64,000 bases of DNA from Pseudomonas ovata (GCF_003131185.1 NZ_QFFU01000012.1:62001-126000), one strand, 5' to 3'; counted from the stretch's first letter, positions 51,768 to 61,289 are shown. The notes: generated from the sequence alone by a model not told the origin. Made by a program: numbers and translations.

Positions 51768-52886
51768 TCAGCGCACGCACGCGAACCATCGTCCGGCTTC
51801 ACAGTTGATGCGTCCATCCAGCTCCAGCTCGGTCAGTTCGCCCAGCACACGGGGCAATGGCCAGCCGCTGCTCCGGGCCAATGCTTCGCTGGTCTGCGGG
51901 GCGGCGTGCAGCAGCGCCAGCAAGGGATGGTCAGCCGGTGCGGGCAGGGCGGCCTCGGGCGCGGGGTGTCCGGGGCTGGTCACTTGCCAGTGGCGCAGGC
52001 CTTCGAGAATGTGCTGGACACTTTCGACCAGAATGGCGCCATCGCGAATCAACTGGTGACATCCGCGCGCCCCCGGATGGTGGATGGAGCCTGGAATCGC
52101 GTACACCTCGCGCCCCTGTTCGGCTGCCAGCCGGGCGGTGATCAGCGAGCCGCTACGCACGCTGGCCTCCACCACCAGCACGGCCAGTGACAGGCCGCTG
52201 ATGATCCGGTTACGCCGGGGGAAGTTGGCGGCCTGCGGGCCGGCATCCAGTGGAAACTCGGAAACCACCGCGCTGCCCTGCTCGCGCATGTGCGCAGCCA
52301 GCGTGCAGTGCTTCTGTGGATAAATATTTTCCAGCCCTGTGCCAAGCACCCCGATCGTGGCCCCGCCGACGTCCAGCGCAGCCTGGTGCGCGGCGCCATC
52401 GATGCCCAGCGCCAGGCCACTGGTGATCACCAGTCCGCTGGCCGCCAGGCTGCGCGAAAACGCGCAGGCGGTGTCCAGCGCCGGTCTGGACGCGCGCCGG
52501 CTACCGACCATCGCCAGCTGTGGCCGGTCGAGTAATTGAGGGTTGCCGGCGATGAACAACAAAGGCGGCGGATCGGCAATTTCGGCCAGCAGTGCCGGGT
52601 AGCCCGGGTCGTCCCACATCAGCAAATGCTGGCCCGGACGCTCTAGCCAGGCCAGTGCGGCACTGGCGCCGTCGCGCACTTCAGGGCTGCGCCGCGCCTC
52701 GCTGGCCGCTGCCGGAATACGCAATGAACGCCAGGCACTGGCCGGCGCACTGAAGGCTGCCGAGGCTGAACCGAAGGCTTCGATGAGCCGGATAAAACGC
52801 GCAGGACCGATCTCGGGCAGGCGGTGCAGACGCAACCGCGCTTCCAGTTCGGCAGGCGCAACGGGGGTATTTTCAAACAATGGCAT
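51768..52886 (-). CDS. dprA: DNA-processing protein DprA
   Basis: 372 residues; loads RecA on incoming single-stranded DNA in transformation. Helix-hairpin-helix-like N-terminus (ARLRLHRLPEIGPARFIRLIEAFGS), Rossmann core with MVGSRRASRPAL, VITSGLALGIDGAAHQAAL, GTGLENIYPQKH, SEFPLDAGPQAANFPRRNRIISGLS, and a C-terminal DML1-like winged helix. Start at 52886 (MPLFENT) is chosen over a longer frame to 52979. Confidence 0.95.
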   Translation of the reverse strand: MPLFENTPVAPAELEARLRLHRLPEIGPARFIRLIEAFGSASAAFSAPASAWRSLRIPAAASEARRSPEVRDGASAALAWLERPGQHLLMWDDPGYPALLAEIADPPPLLFIAGNPQLLDRPQLAMVGSRRASRPALDTACAFSRSLAASGLVITSGLALGIDGAAHQAALDVGGATIGVLGTGLENIYPQKHCTLAAHMREQGSAVVSEFPLDAGPQAANFPRRNRIISGLSLAVLVVEASVRSGSLITARLAAEQGREVYAIPGSIHHPGARGCHQLIRDGAILVESVQHILEGLRHWQVTSPGHPAPEAALPAPADHPLLALLHAAPQTSEALARSSGWPLPRVLGELTELELDGRINCEAGRWFACVR

Positions 52887-53004
52887 ACGATCGTCCCTGA
52901 TCTGTGATGCATTTCCGACAACGGCAAAACCTGTGGATAACTCTGTTGACAACAATTTGATAACTGAGGGTTTTGCCACTGAAACAGCTCAGCGGCACGC
53001 CCGT

Positions 53005-54030
53005 TTATGGATTGCGGACCTTGTCCATAATGGCCAAGGATCGGGTGGCGTGCAGGACCAAGGCGTAACTGAGCTTGTCATAGGTGCGAAACACCATCAG
53101 CAGCCCTGCGCGCTCGTCAGGAATCTTCACCTGCTCACCGGTGACACGGTCGCGCACCTGCTCACCGGTCTTGTAGATGGCCAGTACGTTGCCTTCTTCG
53201 AGGCCATCGCGGCGGCCGCGATCCAGGGTCACCACGTCGTACTCGGCGACCTGGGTCACTCCGCGCGGCACGTCGATGATCAGCCCGTCGATGTTCGAGA
53301 CCGGCGGCGTCGGCATGAAGGTCGAATTGACCGGCCGCTCTTCGCTGGCAAACAGGCGGTCGCCCAGGCGCACTTCCTGGGTGGTGCGTTGCAGCACCAG
53401 GGTCGAGACATCGCCTTCGGTGGCGACCACCTCGCCGCTGCCGATATCGTCGGCATTGATGCCCAGCACTTCCCGGGTGACCGGGTCGGTGTAGGTCTTG
53501 CCCTGGCGGAAAATGCCATACACCCGATTCACAGAATCCAGGTCGCCACGCGCATACAGGCGGTCACCCTGGCCGCTGAGCACCCGCTCGGCATTGCCGG
53601 CGACGATGTACGGCGCCTGCTGGAACTGCTCGGGACTGTCGACGATGCGGTTGCTGATCAGAAAGGCGTTGATCGCACCCAGCGGAATGCTCGGGATGGC
53701 CTCGACCGTCGGCGTGCTGCGGATGCGCGGCGACAGCTTGATAGTGCCGCGTGACTCGCCACGCGTCAGCTGCACATGCGGCTCGCCGTTGATGTAGGTC
53801 AGCGACAGGGTATCGCCGGGGTAGATCAGGTCCGGGTCCCGGATCGACGGGTTGGCGCGCCAGAGTTCCTTCCAGCGCCAGGGCTCGCGCAGGAATTTGC
53901 CGGAAATATCCCACAGCGTGTCGCCGGCAACCACGGTGTAACGCTGCGGATGACCTTCCCTGAGCTGCACTTGCGCCTGCGCAAGACCACTGGCGGTCAA
54001 CAGCAGCAGGGCGAGTAGTGTTTTCCTCAT
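53005..54030 (-). CDS. LysM domain-containing secreted protein
   Basis: 341 residues. Signal peptide MRKTLLALLLLTASGLAQAQ, LysM domain over about 30-85 (YTVVAGDTLWDISGKFLREPWRWKELWRANPSIRDPDLIYPGDTLSL), probably binding peptidoglycan, and a beta-rich remainder with no known catalytic motif (DVVTLDRGRRDGLEEGNVLAIYKTGEQV). First gene of the lysM-dprA-tsaC unit, divergent from def. Confidence 0.93.
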   Translation of the reverse strand: MRKTLLALLLLTASGLAQAQVQLREGHPQRYTVVAGDTLWDISGKFLREPWRWKELWRANPSIRDPDLIYPGDTLSLTYINGEPHVQLTRGESRGTIKLSPRIRSTPTVEAIPSIPLGAINAFLISNRIVDSPEQFQQAPYIVAGNAERVLSGQGDRLYARGDLDSVNRVYGIFRQGKTYTDPVTREVLGINADDIGSGEVVATEGDVSTLVLQRTTQEVRLGDRLFASEERPVNSTFMPTPPVSNIDGLIIDVPRGVTQVAEYDVVTLDRGRRDGLEEGNVLAIYKTGEQVRDRVTGEQVKIPDERAGLLMVFRTYDKLSYALVLHATRSLAIMDKVRNP

Positions 54031-54217
54031 GCGGTGAATCCCTTTATCATGTGGCATCGCGTCAACAATAGAAGACGGCTTGAAAATCGCAGCAGTGCGC
54101 CAGATCGCAGTTGTTACGAATCGTCCGACAGCGTGGTATTCAAGGGGCTGCGGGCATTGCCTTGCGCAAACCGGCAGCCGTTCCTGACTTTACCCTAACA
54201 GTGCAGCACTTACGTAT

Positions 54218-54724
54218 ATGGCTATTCTCAACATTCTCGAATTTCCCGATGCGCGCCTGCGCACCATCGCCAAGCCGGTGACGGTCGTGGACGATGCCAT
54301 TCGTCAGCTGGTCGACGACATGTTTGAAACCATGTACGAGGCGCCGGGCATCGGCCTGGCCGCGACCCAGGTCAATGTGCACAAGCGCGTGGTGGTCATG
54401 GACCTCAGCGAAGACCGCAGCGAGCCGCTGGTGCTGATCAACCCCGAGCTTGAAACCCTGACCCAGGACATGGGCCAGTACCAGGAAGGCTGCCTGTCGG
54501 TGCCCGGCTTCTACGAGAACGTCGACCGCCCGCTGCAGGTGCGCATCAAGGCGCTGGACCGCGAAGGCCAGCCCTATGAAATGGTTGCCGAAGGCCTGCT
54601 GGCGGTGTGCATCCAGCATGAGTGCGATCACCTCAACGGCAAGCTGTTTGTCGATTACCTGTCGACCCTCAAGCGTGACCGGATCAAGAAAAAGCTGGAA
54701 AAACTGCACAGGCAGAACGCCTGA
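54218..54724 (+). CDS. def: Peptide deformylase
   Basis: 168-residue Fe2+ enzyme that removes the N-formyl group from new proteins. All three motifs are intact: GIGLAATQ (44-51), EGCLSVP (90-96, metal ligand C92) and QHECDH (133-138, H134 and H138). First gene of the def-fmt-rsmB-trkA group. Confidence 0.97.
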   Translation: MAILNILEFPDARLRTIAKPVTVVDDAIRQLVDDMFETMYEAPGIGLAATQVNVHKRVVVMDLSEDRSEPLVLINPELETLTQDMGQYQEGCLSVPGFYENVDRPLQVRIKALDREGQPYEMVAEGLLAVCIQHECDHLNGKLFVDYLSTLKRDRIKKKLEKLHRQNA

Positions 54725-54739
54725 TCCGCGATCACCCCC

Positions 54740-54770
54740 AAAAGGCCTGTCACGGGCCTTTTGCTTTTTT
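54740..54770 (+). terminator. Intrinsic terminator between def and fmt
   Basis: AAAAGGCC - TGTCACG - GGCCTTTT then GCTTTTTT: 8-bp stem and T-run, 15 bp after the def stop and 16 bp before the fmt start. It may only partly stop transcription, since fmt lies directly behind it. Confidence 0.8.
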
Positions 54771-54786
54771 ACTGAACGAGACATTC

Positions 54787-55731
54787 ATGACTGAGCCACT
54801 GCGCATCGTTTTCGCCGGCACTCCGGAATTTGCCGCCGAACACCTGAAAGCCCTGCTCGACAGCCCGCACACCCTCGTGGCGGTCTACACCCAGCCCGAC
54901 CGTCCGGCCGGTCGCGGGCAGAAGCTGATGCCCAGCCCGGTCAAGCAACTGGCGCTGCAACACGACATTCCGGTGCTGCAGCCGCCGACCCTGCGTGACG
55001 CCGAGGCCCAGGCCGAACTGGCGGCGCTCAAGCCCGACCTGATGGTGGTGGTCGCCTACGGCCTGATCCTGCCCCAGGTGGTGCTGGATATTCCGCGCCT
55101 GGGCTGCATCAACAGCCATGCCTCGCTGCTGCCACGCTGGCGCGGGGCGGCGCCGATCCAGCGCGCCGTGCAGGCCGGCGATGCCGAGAGCGGCGTGACC
55201 GTGATGCGCATGGAAGCCGGGCTCGACACCGGCCCCATGCTGCTCAAGGCCATCACCCCGATCAGCGCCCAGGACACCGGCGGCACGCTGCACGACCGGC
55301 TCGCCGAACTGGGCCCGCCTGCCGTGCTGCAAGCCATCGCCGGACTGGCCGACGGCACGCTGGTCGGTGAAGTCCAGGACGACAGCCTGGCCACCTACGC
55401 CCACAAGCTCAACAAGGACGAGGCGCGCCTGGACTGGAGCCGCCCGGCCGACGAGCTTGAGCGACTCATCCGTGCCTTCAATCCGTGGCCGGTCTGCCAC
55501 AGCACCCTCAATGGCGAAGCGCTCAAGGTGCTGGCGGCCACGCTGGCCGACGGGCAGGGCGCCCCCGGCACCATCCTGGACGCCAGCAGGGACGGCCTGC
55601 TGGTCGCCTGCGGCGAACAGGCCCTGCGCCTGACCCGCCTGCAACTGCCCGGCGGCAAGGCCCTGGGCTTTGCCGACCTGTTCAACAGCCGCCGCGAGAA
55701 ATTCGCCAGCGGCACGGTATTGGGCCAATGA
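54787..55731 (+). CDS. fmt: Methionyl-tRNA formyltransferase
   Basis: 314 residues; formylates initiator Met-tRNA. IVFAGTPEFAAEHLKAL at the start, the catalytic stretch INSHASLLPRWRGAAPIQRAVQAGD (Asn, His), and the Asp region MRMEAGLDTGPML. The stop overlaps the rsmB ATG (ATGA). Paired with def, which removes the formyl group after translation. Confidence 0.97.
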   Translation: MTEPLRIVFAGTPEFAAEHLKALLDSPHTLVAVYTQPDRPAGRGQKLMPSPVKQLALQHDIPVLQPPTLRDAEAQAELAALKPDLMVVVAYGLILPQVVLDIPRLGCINSHASLLPRWRGAAPIQRAVQAGDAESGVTVMRMEAGLDTGPMLLKAITPISAQDTGGTLHDRLAELGPPAVLQAIAGLADGTLVGEVQDDSLATYAHKLNKDEARLDWSRPADELERLIRAFNPWPVCHSTLNGEALKVLAATLADGQGAPGTILDASRDGLLVACGEQALRLTRLQLPGGKALGFADLFNSRREKFASGTVLGQ

Positions 55732-57077
55732 ACCCGCGCCTGGCCGCAGCCCGCGCCCTGGCTGCCGTACTCAGTGGCAAGGCGTCGCTCAATAGCTCGC
55801 TGCCGGCGCAACTGGATAAGGTCGAGGCGCGCGATCGCGGCCTGACCCAGGACCTGGCCTTTGGCACCGCACGCTGGCAGCCACGCCTGTCGGCACTGGC
55901 AGCCAGATTGCTGCAAAAGCCGTTCAAGGCCGCCGATGCCGATGTCGAAGCCCTGTTGCTGGTCGGCCTGTACCAGTTGCTCTACAGCCGCATGCCGGCG
56001 CATGCCGCCATCGGTGAAACCGTGGGCTGTGCCGACAAGCTTAAAAAACCCTGGGCCAAGGCCCTGCTCAACGCTGTGCTGCGCCGCGCCCAACGCGAAA
56101 GCGAAGGCCTGCTGGCCGAGCTGGAGCATGACCCTGTCGTGCGCACCGCGCACCCGCGCTGGCTGCAAAAGGCCCTCAAGGCCGCCTGGCCCGAGCATTG
56201 GGAGGCCATTTGCGCCGCCAACAATGCCCATCCGCCGATGATCCTGCGCATCAACCGCCGCCATCAGACCCGCGACCAGTACCTTGAGCACCTCAAAGGC
56301 GCCGGCATCGAGGCCTCGGCCAGTCCGTTCAGCCAGGACGGCATCGTGCTGGCCGAGGCGCAGGACGTGCGCGAGCTGCCTGGCTTTGCCGAAGGCTGGG
56401 TCAGCGTGCAGGACGAGGCCGCGCAACTGGCCGCCGAGCTGCTGGACCTGGCACCAGGCCAACGGGTGCTGGACGCCTGCTGCGCACCGGGCGGCAAGAC
56501 CTGCCACATCCTGGAAATCCAGCCGGCGCTGAGCGCCGTGGTGGCCGTGGACCTGGAAGCCAAGCGCCTGGTACGGGTGCGTGAGAACCTCGAGCGTCTG
56601 GGCCTGGCGGCCGAGCTGATCGCCGCCGACGGCCGCGACACCGCGCAATGGTGGGACGGCACGCCGTTCCAGCGCATCCTGCTCGACGCCCCGTGCTCGG
56701 CCACCGGCGTGATCCGCCGCCACCCGGACATCAAGCTGACCCGCCAGGCCGACGACATCCCTGCGCTGGCCAGCCTGCAGGGCGAACTGCTTGATGCGCT
56801 GTGGCCGACCCTGGAAGTAGGCGGCATCCTGCTGTACGCCACCTGCTCGGCGCTGCCGACCGAAAACACCGAGGTGATCGAAGCCTTCCTGGCGCGCACA
56901 CCGGGCGCCCGCGAGCTGGACATCGCCGGCCAGCAAGGCCAGCCTGCTGCCGGCCTCAAGCAGCCACACGGGCGTCAGCTATTGCCCCGGCAAGACGGGC
57001 ACGATGGCTTCTACTACGCCAAACTGATCAAGATCGCCGCATCGCTACAATCGTCGCAATCGTCGCAATCGTCGTAG
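55728..57077 (+). CDS. rsmB: 16S rRNA (cytosine-967-C5)-methyltransferase RsmB
   Basis: 449 residues: NusB-like RNA-binding domain (1-140) and SAM methyltransferase domain (about 240-435). SAM site VLDACCAPGGKTCHILE; catalytic cysteines in LLDAPCSATG and LLYATCSALPTENTE. The end is odd: after FYYAKLIKIAASL it has the tail QSSQSSQSS, from a short DNA repeat, and the TAG stop comes from a REP-like sequence. E. coli RsmB has 429 residues. Confidence 0.95.
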   Translation: MNPRLAAARALAAVLSGKASLNSSLPAQLDKVEARDRGLTQDLAFGTARWQPRLSALAARLLQKPFKAADADVEALLLVGLYQLLYSRMPAHAAIGETVGCADKLKKPWAKALLNAVLRRAQRESEGLLAELEHDPVVRTAHPRWLQKALKAAWPEHWEAICAANNAHPPMILRINRRHQTRDQYLEHLKGAGIEASASPFSQDGIVLAEAQDVRELPGFAEGWVSVQDEAAQLAAELLDLAPGQRVLDACCAPGGKTCHILEIQPALSAVVAVDLEAKRLVRVRENLERLGLAAELIAADGRDTAQWWDGTPFQRILLDAPCSATGVIRRHPDIKLTRQADDIPALASLQGELLDALWPTLEVGGILLYATCSALPTENTEVIEAFLARTPGARELDIAGQQGQPAAGLKQPHGRQLLPRQDGHDGFYYAKLIKIAASLQSSQSSQSS

Positions 57078-57186
57078 GAGCGGCTTCAGCCGCGAAGGAC
57101 AGCATCTCGGTGCCGTCTGTTTCGCGGCCAAAGCGGATCACCGCCCGACCGATCCTGCGGCAAGGCATTTTCTCTGGAGTGAAAGG

Positions 57187-58560
57187 TTGAAAATCATCAT
57201 CCTCGGTGCAGGGCAGGTCGGCGGTACGCTGGCCGAGCACCTGGCCAGCGAAGCCAACGACATCACCGTGGTCGACACCGATGGCGACCGCCTGCGCGAC
57301 CTGGGCGACCGCCTGGACATCCGCACTGTGCAGGGCAAGGGCTCGTTCCCGACCGTGCTGCGCCAGGCCGGCGCCGACGATGCCGACATGCTGGTGGCGG
57401 TGACCAACAGCGACGAAGCCAACATGATCGCCTGCCAGGTCGCCTACACACTGTTCCACACCCCGACCAAGATTGCCCGGGTGCGCGAGGCGGCCTACCT
57501 GACCCGAGATGAGCTGTTCGCCAACGACGCCATTCCGGTGGATGTGCTGATCAGCCCTGAACAGGTAGTGACCAACTACATCAAGCGCCTGATCGAATAC
57601 CCCGGCGCCTTGCAGGTCATCGACTTCGGCGAAGGCAAGGCGCAACTGGTGGCGATCAAGGCCTACTACGGCGGACCGCTGGTGGGTCAGCAATTGCGCC
57701 AGCTCAAGGCGCACATGCCCAACGTCGACACGCGGGTGGCGGCCATCTTCCGCCGCGACCGGCCAATCCTGCCGCAGGGCGATACCGTGATCGAGGCCGA
57801 CGACGAAGTATTCTTCATCGCCGCCAAGGCGCATATCCGCGCAGTGATGGGCGAAATGCGCCGCCTGGACGAAAACTACAAGCGCATCGTCATCGCCGGG
57901 GGCGGCAATATCGGCGAGCGGCTGGCCGAGGCCATCGAAAGCCGCTACCAGGTCAAGATCATCGAGATGAACCCGGCGCGCTGTCGCTACCTGTCGGAGA
58001 ACCTCAACAGCGCCGTGGTGCTGCAGGGCAGCTCTTCGGACCGTGACCTGCTGATGGAAGAGAACATCGGCGACACCGACCTGTTCCTGGCGCTGACCAA
58101 CGACGACGAAGCCAACATCATGTCATCCCTGCTGGCCAAGCGTATGGGCGCGCGCAAGGTCATCACCCTGATCAACAACCCGGCCTATGTCGACCTGGTG
58201 CAGGGCGGTGAAATCGACATTGCGGTCAGCCCGCAACTGGCGACCATCGGCACCCTGCTGGCCCACGTGCGCCGGGGCGATGTGGTCAGCGTGCACTCGC
58301 TGCGCCGGGGTGCGGCCGAGGCCATCGAACTGGTGGCGCATGGCGATGCCAAGTCAAGCAAGGTCATCGGCCGCCCGCTCAAGGACATCAACCTGCCCAG
58401 CGGCACCACCATCGGCGCGATCATCCGCGACCAGGAAGTGCTGATCGCCCATGACAGCACGATGATCGAATCGGGCGACCACGTGATCATGTTCCTGGTC
58501 GACAAGAAATACATCCGCGATGCCGAGCGGTTGTTCCAGGTGGGGTTGAGCTTCTTCTGA
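57187..58560 (+). CDS. trkA: Trk system potassium uptake protein TrkA
   Basis: 457-residue peripheral regulator of Trk potassium channels, made of two RCK (TrkA_N plus TrkA_C) halves. NAD(H)-binding loops GAGQVGGTLAEHLASE (1-half) and GGGNIGERLAEAIES (2-half), each followed by a strand and acidic residue. Starts at a TTG 9 nt or so after GGAGTG; rare start codons are usual for this gene in Pseudomonas. The membrane subunit TrkH/G is not in the window. Confidence 0.96.
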   Translation: MKIIILGAGQVGGTLAEHLASEANDITVVDTDGDRLRDLGDRLDIRTVQGKGSFPTVLRQAGADDADMLVAVTNSDEANMIACQVAYTLFHTPTKIARVREAAYLTRDELFANDAIPVDVLISPEQVVTNYIKRLIEYPGALQVIDFGEGKAQLVAIKAYYGGPLVGQQLRQLKAHMPNVDTRVAAIFRRDRPILPQGDTVIEADDEVFFIAAKAHIRAVMGEMRRLDENYKRIVIAGGGNIGERLAEAIESRYQVKIIEMNPARCRYLSENLNSAVVLQGSSSDRDLLMEENIGDTDLFLALTNDDEANIMSSLLAKRMGARKVITLINNPAYVDLVQGGEIDIAVSPQLATIGTLLAHVRRGDVVSVHSLRRGAAEAIELVAHGDAKSSKVIGRPLKDINLPSGTTIGAIIRDQEVLIAHDSTMIESGDHVIMFLVDKKYIRDAERLFQVGLSFF

Positions 58561-58579
58561 GCCCTGCATGGGCCCTGGT

Positions 58580-58766
58580 GTAGGAGCGCGCTTGCCCGCG
58601 ACCGGCTGCGTAGCAGTCGTAAATTTGTAGCGTTTCGCAGATTTACAGTCGTAAATTTGTAGCGTTTCGCAGATTTACAGTCGTAAATTTTCAGCGTCTA
58701 CACAATTTTTGCGAGCGCTACGCACTCGGTCGCGGTGGTCCGGCATACCGGCAAGCGCGCTCCTAC
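58580..58766. repeat. Palindromic repeat element, copy E (187 bp, three internal units)
   Basis: Same outer arms. The centre has three consecutive 32-bp units (AGTCGTAAATTTGTAGCG... twice identical, then a diverged AGTCGTAAATTTTCAGCG...). The right arm is broken by a 15-bp insertion around 58736-58751 (GGTGGTCCGGCATACC). The largest of the five copies. Confidence 0.93.
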
Positions 58767-58782
58767 CGGGTTTGTATGGACA

Positions 58783-59670
58783 TCAGTACCAGCGCGCTTC
58801 GCCTGCGGGGCGTTTCTTGAAGCGCTTCATGCTCCACATGTACTGGCTGGGGTAGGCGCGTACGTATTTCTCTACTACCTGGCTCATGGCTGCGGCCGAG
58901 GTCGCGGTGTCGGTGCTGTACATCGCTTCCGGGGCCGCTTCTAGCACCACCTTGTAGCCCGAGCCATCGGGCAGGCGCATGGCGTGCAGGAACACGCCGA
59001 CTGCCTTGCCGCCGGCGAGCATGTTGGGCACGAACTTACTGGTCAGGGCCATGGTGGCGCAGAAGGGCACGAAGATGCCGGCCGATTCGGCCGGTTCCGG
59101 GTCGGCAGGAATGCCCACCTGGCCGCCACGGCGCACTTCCTTGATGACGCTGAGGATGCCTTCCTTGGTCGAAGCCGCCACCTTGTTGCCCAGTTGCACG
59201 CGCTGTTTGCGCAGCAACTCATCGACCGCCTTGAGCTTGGGCGGACGGTAGAAAATGATCGGTTTGCACTGGCTGCAATAGAAGTGGTTGAGCACTTCCC
59301 AGTTGCCCAGGTGGCTGGTGATGCCGACCACGCCCTTGCCCGAGGCCAGCGCGTCCTTGAGCACGTCCAGGCCTTCGACCTCGCGCACCAGGTCGATGGA
59401 CTTCTGCGCCGGCCAGATCCAGGCGCAGGCGCTTTCGGTCAGGGTCTTGCCGATGTCCATCAGGCTGCGGCCCACCAGCTTTTCATGCTCGGCGGGGCTC
59501 AGCTCCGGGAAACACTTGGCCAGGTTGATGCGCACCACCTCGCGCGAGCGATTGGGCAGCTTCCACATCAGCCAGCCGATGGCCGACCCCACCGCCTGCA
59601 CGGCGCGCCAGGGCAGCAGGGCAAACAGGCGCAACGCCCCGACCATCAAGGCGCCTTTGAATTTTTCCAC
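58783..59670 (-). CDS. Lipid A biosynthesis lauroyl-type acyltransferase (LpxL/HtrB family)
   Basis: 295-residue inner-membrane acyltransferase that adds a secondary acyl chain to lipid A. One N-terminal membrane segment, the HX4E motif in TSHLGNWEVLNHFYC, and conserved IIFYRPPKLKAVDELLRKQR and GQVGIPADPEPAESAGIFVPF. Whether it acts first (LpxL) or second (LpxM) cannot be told. Stands between trkA and tag. Confidence 0.92.
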   Translation of the reverse strand: MEKFKGALMVGALRLFALLPWRAVQAVGSAIGWLMWKLPNRSREVVRINLAKCFPELSPAEHEKLVGRSLMDIGKTLTESACAWIWPAQKSIDLVREVEGLDVLKDALASGKGVVGITSHLGNWEVLNHFYCSQCKPIIFYRPPKLKAVDELLRKQRVQLGNKVAASTKEGILSVIKEVRRGGQVGIPADPEPAESAGIFVPFCATMALTSKFVPNMLAGGKAVGVFLHAMRLPDGSGYKVVLEAAPEAMYSTDTATSAAAMSQVVEKYVRAYPSQYMWSMKRFKKRPAGEARWY

Positions 59671-59709
59671 GAATCAGTTCCTCATGTTCAAGGCGGGCAT
59701 TGTACCCAA

Positions 59710-60261
59710 TCAGCGGCTGAGCACCGGGTAGCGATCACAATCGATGGTGTGGTCCATGACCATGCCGCTGGCCTGCATGAAGGCGTAGCAGATGGTCGGG
59801 CCGACAAAGGTGAAGCCGGCTTTCTTCAAAGCCTTGCTCATGGCCTGGGCCTCAGGCGTGATGGCCGGCACTTCGCTGCGGTCCTTGAAGTGGTTGATTT
59901 TCGGTGTGCCATCGACGAACGACCAGAGCAGCCCGACCGGGTCCGGCAGCGCCAGCCACGCACGGGCGTTGGTGCGCACGGCGTTGAGCTTGAGGCGGTT
60001 GCGGATGATCGTGGCGTCCTGCATCAGCGCCTCGATCTCGGCATCGGTCAGTTGCGCCAGCCGTGGCGCGTCGAAGCCGAACAGCACTTCGCGGTAACGG
60101 GCGCGGCGCTTGAGGATGGTGATCCAGGAAAGCCCGGCCTGGAACCCTTCGAGCAACAGCAGTTCGAACAGCCGGTGAGCATCGCGCAGCGGCACGCCCC
60201 ACTCATGATCGTGGTAGGCGATGTACAGCGGATCTTCATTGCACCAAAAGCAGCGTGTCAT
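59710..60261 (-). CDS. tag: DNA-3-methyladenine glycosylase I
   Basis: 183 residues; removes 3-methyladenine from DNA. MTRCFWCNEDPLYIAYHDHEWGVPL carries the zinc ligands Cys and His, and the family blocks ELLLLEGFQAGLSWITILKRR and FVGPTICYAFMQASGMVMDHT are all present. Start at 60261 matches the family; divergent from glyQ. Confidence 0.95.
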   Translation of the reverse strand: MTRCFWCNEDPLYIAYHDHEWGVPLRDAHRLFELLLLEGFQAGLSWITILKRRARYREVLFGFDAPRLAQLTDAEIEALMQDATIIRNRLKLNAVRTNARAWLALPDPVGLLWSFVDGTPKINHFKDRSEVPAITPEAQAMSKALKKAGFTFVGPTICYAFMQASGMVMDHTIDCDRYPVLSR

Positions 60262-60341
60262 AGCCCTCCCACGGGTCGATGCGCGGCCGAATCGGGTATA
60301 CTCCCCGCCTTTCGAATCGCAGCCCAGCACAGGTGAATTTT

Positions 60342-61289
60342 GTGAGCCAGCCTACGCCAGCCGTGCGTACCTTCCAAGACTTGATCCTCGCCCTCCAGCA
60401 ATACTGGGCCGAGCAGGGTTGTGTGGTCCTTCAGCCCTACGATATGGAAGTAGGCGCCGGCACGTTCCACACGGCCACGTTTCTGCGCGCCGTCGGCCCG
60501 GAAACCTGGAATGCCGCCTACGTCCAGCCCAGCCGTCGTCCTACCGACGGCCGCTACGGCGAGAACCCCAACCGCCTGCAGCACTACTACCAGTTCCAGG
60601 TGGTGCTCAAGCCCAACCCCGACAACTTCCAGGAGCTGTACCTGGGCTCGCTCAAGCGCATCGGGCTCGACCCGCTGGTGCATGACGTGCGCTTTGTCGA
60701 AGACAACTGGGAATCGCCGACCCTGGGCGCCTGGGGCCTGGGCTGGGAAATCTGGCTCAACGGCATGGAAGTCTCGCAGTTCACCTACTTCCAGCAGGTC
60801 GGTGGCATCGAGTGCTACCCGGTAACCGGCGAAATCACCTACGGCCTGGAACGCCTGGCCATGTACCAGCAGGGCGTGGACTCGGTCTATGACCTGGTGT
60901 GGGCCGACGGCCCGTTCGGCAAGGTCACCTATGGCGATGTGTTCCACCAGAACGAGGTGGAACAGTCGACCTACAACTTCGAACACGCCAACGTCGACAA
61001 GCTGTTCGAGCTGTTCGATTTCTACGAAAGCGAAGCAGCCCGCCTGATCGAGCTGAACCTGCCGTTGCCAAGCTATGAAATGGTGCTCAAGGCCTCGCAC
61101 ACCTTCAACCTGCTCGACGCCCGTCGCGCCATTTCCGTGACCGCCCGCCAGCAGTACATCCTGCGCGTGCGCACGCTGGCCCGCTCGGTCGCCCAGAGCT
61201 ACCTGCAATCGCGCGCCCGCCTGGGCTTCCCGATGGCGGCGCCTGATCTACGCGACGAAGTATTGGCCAAGCTGGAGGCTGCACAATGA
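60342..61289 (+). CDS. glyQ: Glycyl-tRNA synthetase alpha subunit
   Basis: 315-residue catalytic subunit of the heterotetrameric bacterial glycyl-tRNA synthetase (class IIc). Starts at a GTG (VSQPTPAVRTFQDLILALQQYWAEQGC). Motif-type stretches: QPYDMEVGAGTFHTATFLRAVGPE and YVQPSRRPTDGRYGENPNRLQHYYQFQV. It overlaps glyS by 4 bp. Confidence 0.97.
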   Translation: MSQPTPAVRTFQDLILALQQYWAEQGCVVLQPYDMEVGAGTFHTATFLRAVGPETWNAAYVQPSRRPTDGRYGENPNRLQHYYQFQVVLKPNPDNFQELYLGSLKRIGLDPLVHDVRFVEDNWESPTLGAWGLGWEIWLNGMEVSQFTYFQQVGGIECYPVTGEITYGLERLAMYQQGVDSVYDLVWADGPFGKVTYGDVFHQNEVEQSTYNFEHANVDKLFELFDFYESEAARLIELNLPLPSYEMVLKASHTFNLLDARRAISVTARQQYILRVRTLARSVAQSYLQSRARLGFPMAAPDLRDEVLAKLEAAQ

